Positions 59,448 through 59,623 of a DNA stretch of 59,623 bases are shown piece by piece. The stretch lies in the NCBI GenBank assembly GCA_009843735.1, contig VYCW01000137.1, forward strand, positions 1 through 59,623, given 5' to 3'. Each line of letters starts with the position of its first letter. The first letter of the stretch is position 1. This stretch comes from Acidimicrobiaceae bacterium (GTDB lineage: Bacteria > Actinomycetota > Acidimicrobiia > Acidimicrobiales > Aldehydirespiratoraceae). The notes below the pieces were generated by a model that searched no databases, was not told where the DNA came from, and saw only the letters and a list, made by a program, of their open reading frames with translations. The translations under genes and the position numbers were made by a program.

Positions 59448-59623
59448 CTGCTCGGTGACCGCCGCAACTCCTCCAGTGTGGTGGCGCAACCTTCCACGGC
59501 CGGGCGACGAGATGACTGCAAGGGTCACAGCATCCTGCGGTTGACACCCTTCCTCACTGCTCCATCCGCAATGTCAAGTACCGGTACCCGTGTTACGGGT
59601 TGGCTCCGGTAGCTGTGTTACAC
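59448..59623. repeat. Window-end spacer with short palindromes, possible IS end
   Basis: TACCGGTA palindrome (59580-59587), CCCGT-GTT-ACGGG hairpin, and GTGTTAC repeated with about 20 bases between. TCCGGTAGCT near the end also occurs at 52831-52840, next to the IS1595-like left end. This could be the edge of another insertion element; the window ends before it can be judged. Confidence 0.3.

Noticed and set aside
1-59623. rRNA genes, CRISPR arrays or riboswitches
   Set aside because: No rRNA-like conserved blocks, no regularly spaced repeats with unique spacers, and no recognisable riboswitch core found on reading both strands.

Overview
The window is about 59.6 kb of GC-rich, densely packed chromosome. 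Short overlaps of the ATGA, GTGA and TGATG kind join many genes. Several genes start right at, or a few bases after, a TANNNT -10 box, as leaderless mRNAs do. The core gene set (TldD/TldE, UppP, DXS, NfuA, ferrochelatase, Fpg), the frequent GTG starts and the leaderless architecture point to an actinobacterium. An Acidimicrobiia-like lineage is my guess, not something the sequence proves.

Region 1 (1-13.2 kb) is housekeeping chromosome: a partial plsY, an FmdB-type zinc-ribbon protein, a SAF/CpaB-like protein, uppP, the tldD-tldE protease pair, a PAP2-family membrane enzyme, dxs, nfuA, a crotonase, a ferrochelatase, fpg, a VOC protein and a DUF4143 ATPase.

Region 2 (13.3-44.4 kb) is a catabolic block bounded by a near-identical direct repeat of about 20 bp, at 13291 and 44363. 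It has three parts. (a) A minus-strand operon (25108 down to 13.35 kb) encodes a three-subunit molybdenum hydroxylase, a Rieske oxygenase, a LigB-type extradiol dioxygenase, three alpha/beta hydrolases, an M20 amidohydrolase and an AMP-forming CoA ligase. This looks like hydroxylation, ring opening and CoA activation of an aromatic, perhaps N-heteroaromatic, substrate. A divergent operon carries a split NDP-forming acyl-CoA synthetase and a PaaX-type regulator, with a clear inverted repeat between the two operons. (b) A second minus-strand operon (39156 down to 28025) encodes a CrtI-like FAD oxidoreductase, a nitrilase-family amidase, a 95-residue unknown protein, a peptide-type ABC importer with a lipoprotein binding protein, a HisC-like aminotransferase and a LarA-like racemase. 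(c) A plus-strand operon (39327-44382) holds a ThDP enzyme, a gluconate-type kinase, an XRE-cupin regulator, a 6-phosphogluconate dehydrogenase and an M20 gene cut off at the right-hand repeat.

Region 3 (44.4-59.6 kb) is a mobile defence island. It starts with a tyrosine integrase whose 5' end looks frameshifted. Then come an AbrB-HhH DNA glycosylase divergent from an MNT/HEPN toxin-antitoxin pair, a K+ channel flanked by 55-bp inverted repeats and by 10-bp-phased CGTTC arrays, an AlpA-like regulator, a GmrSD-type restriction protein, an IS1595-like element whose transposase is fused to an HNH remnant, a coupled pair of P-loop ATPases, a DUF5677 protein and an Abi_C protein with a HEPN RNase motif. 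The three non-coding stretches of this island hold most of the unexplained repeat structure.
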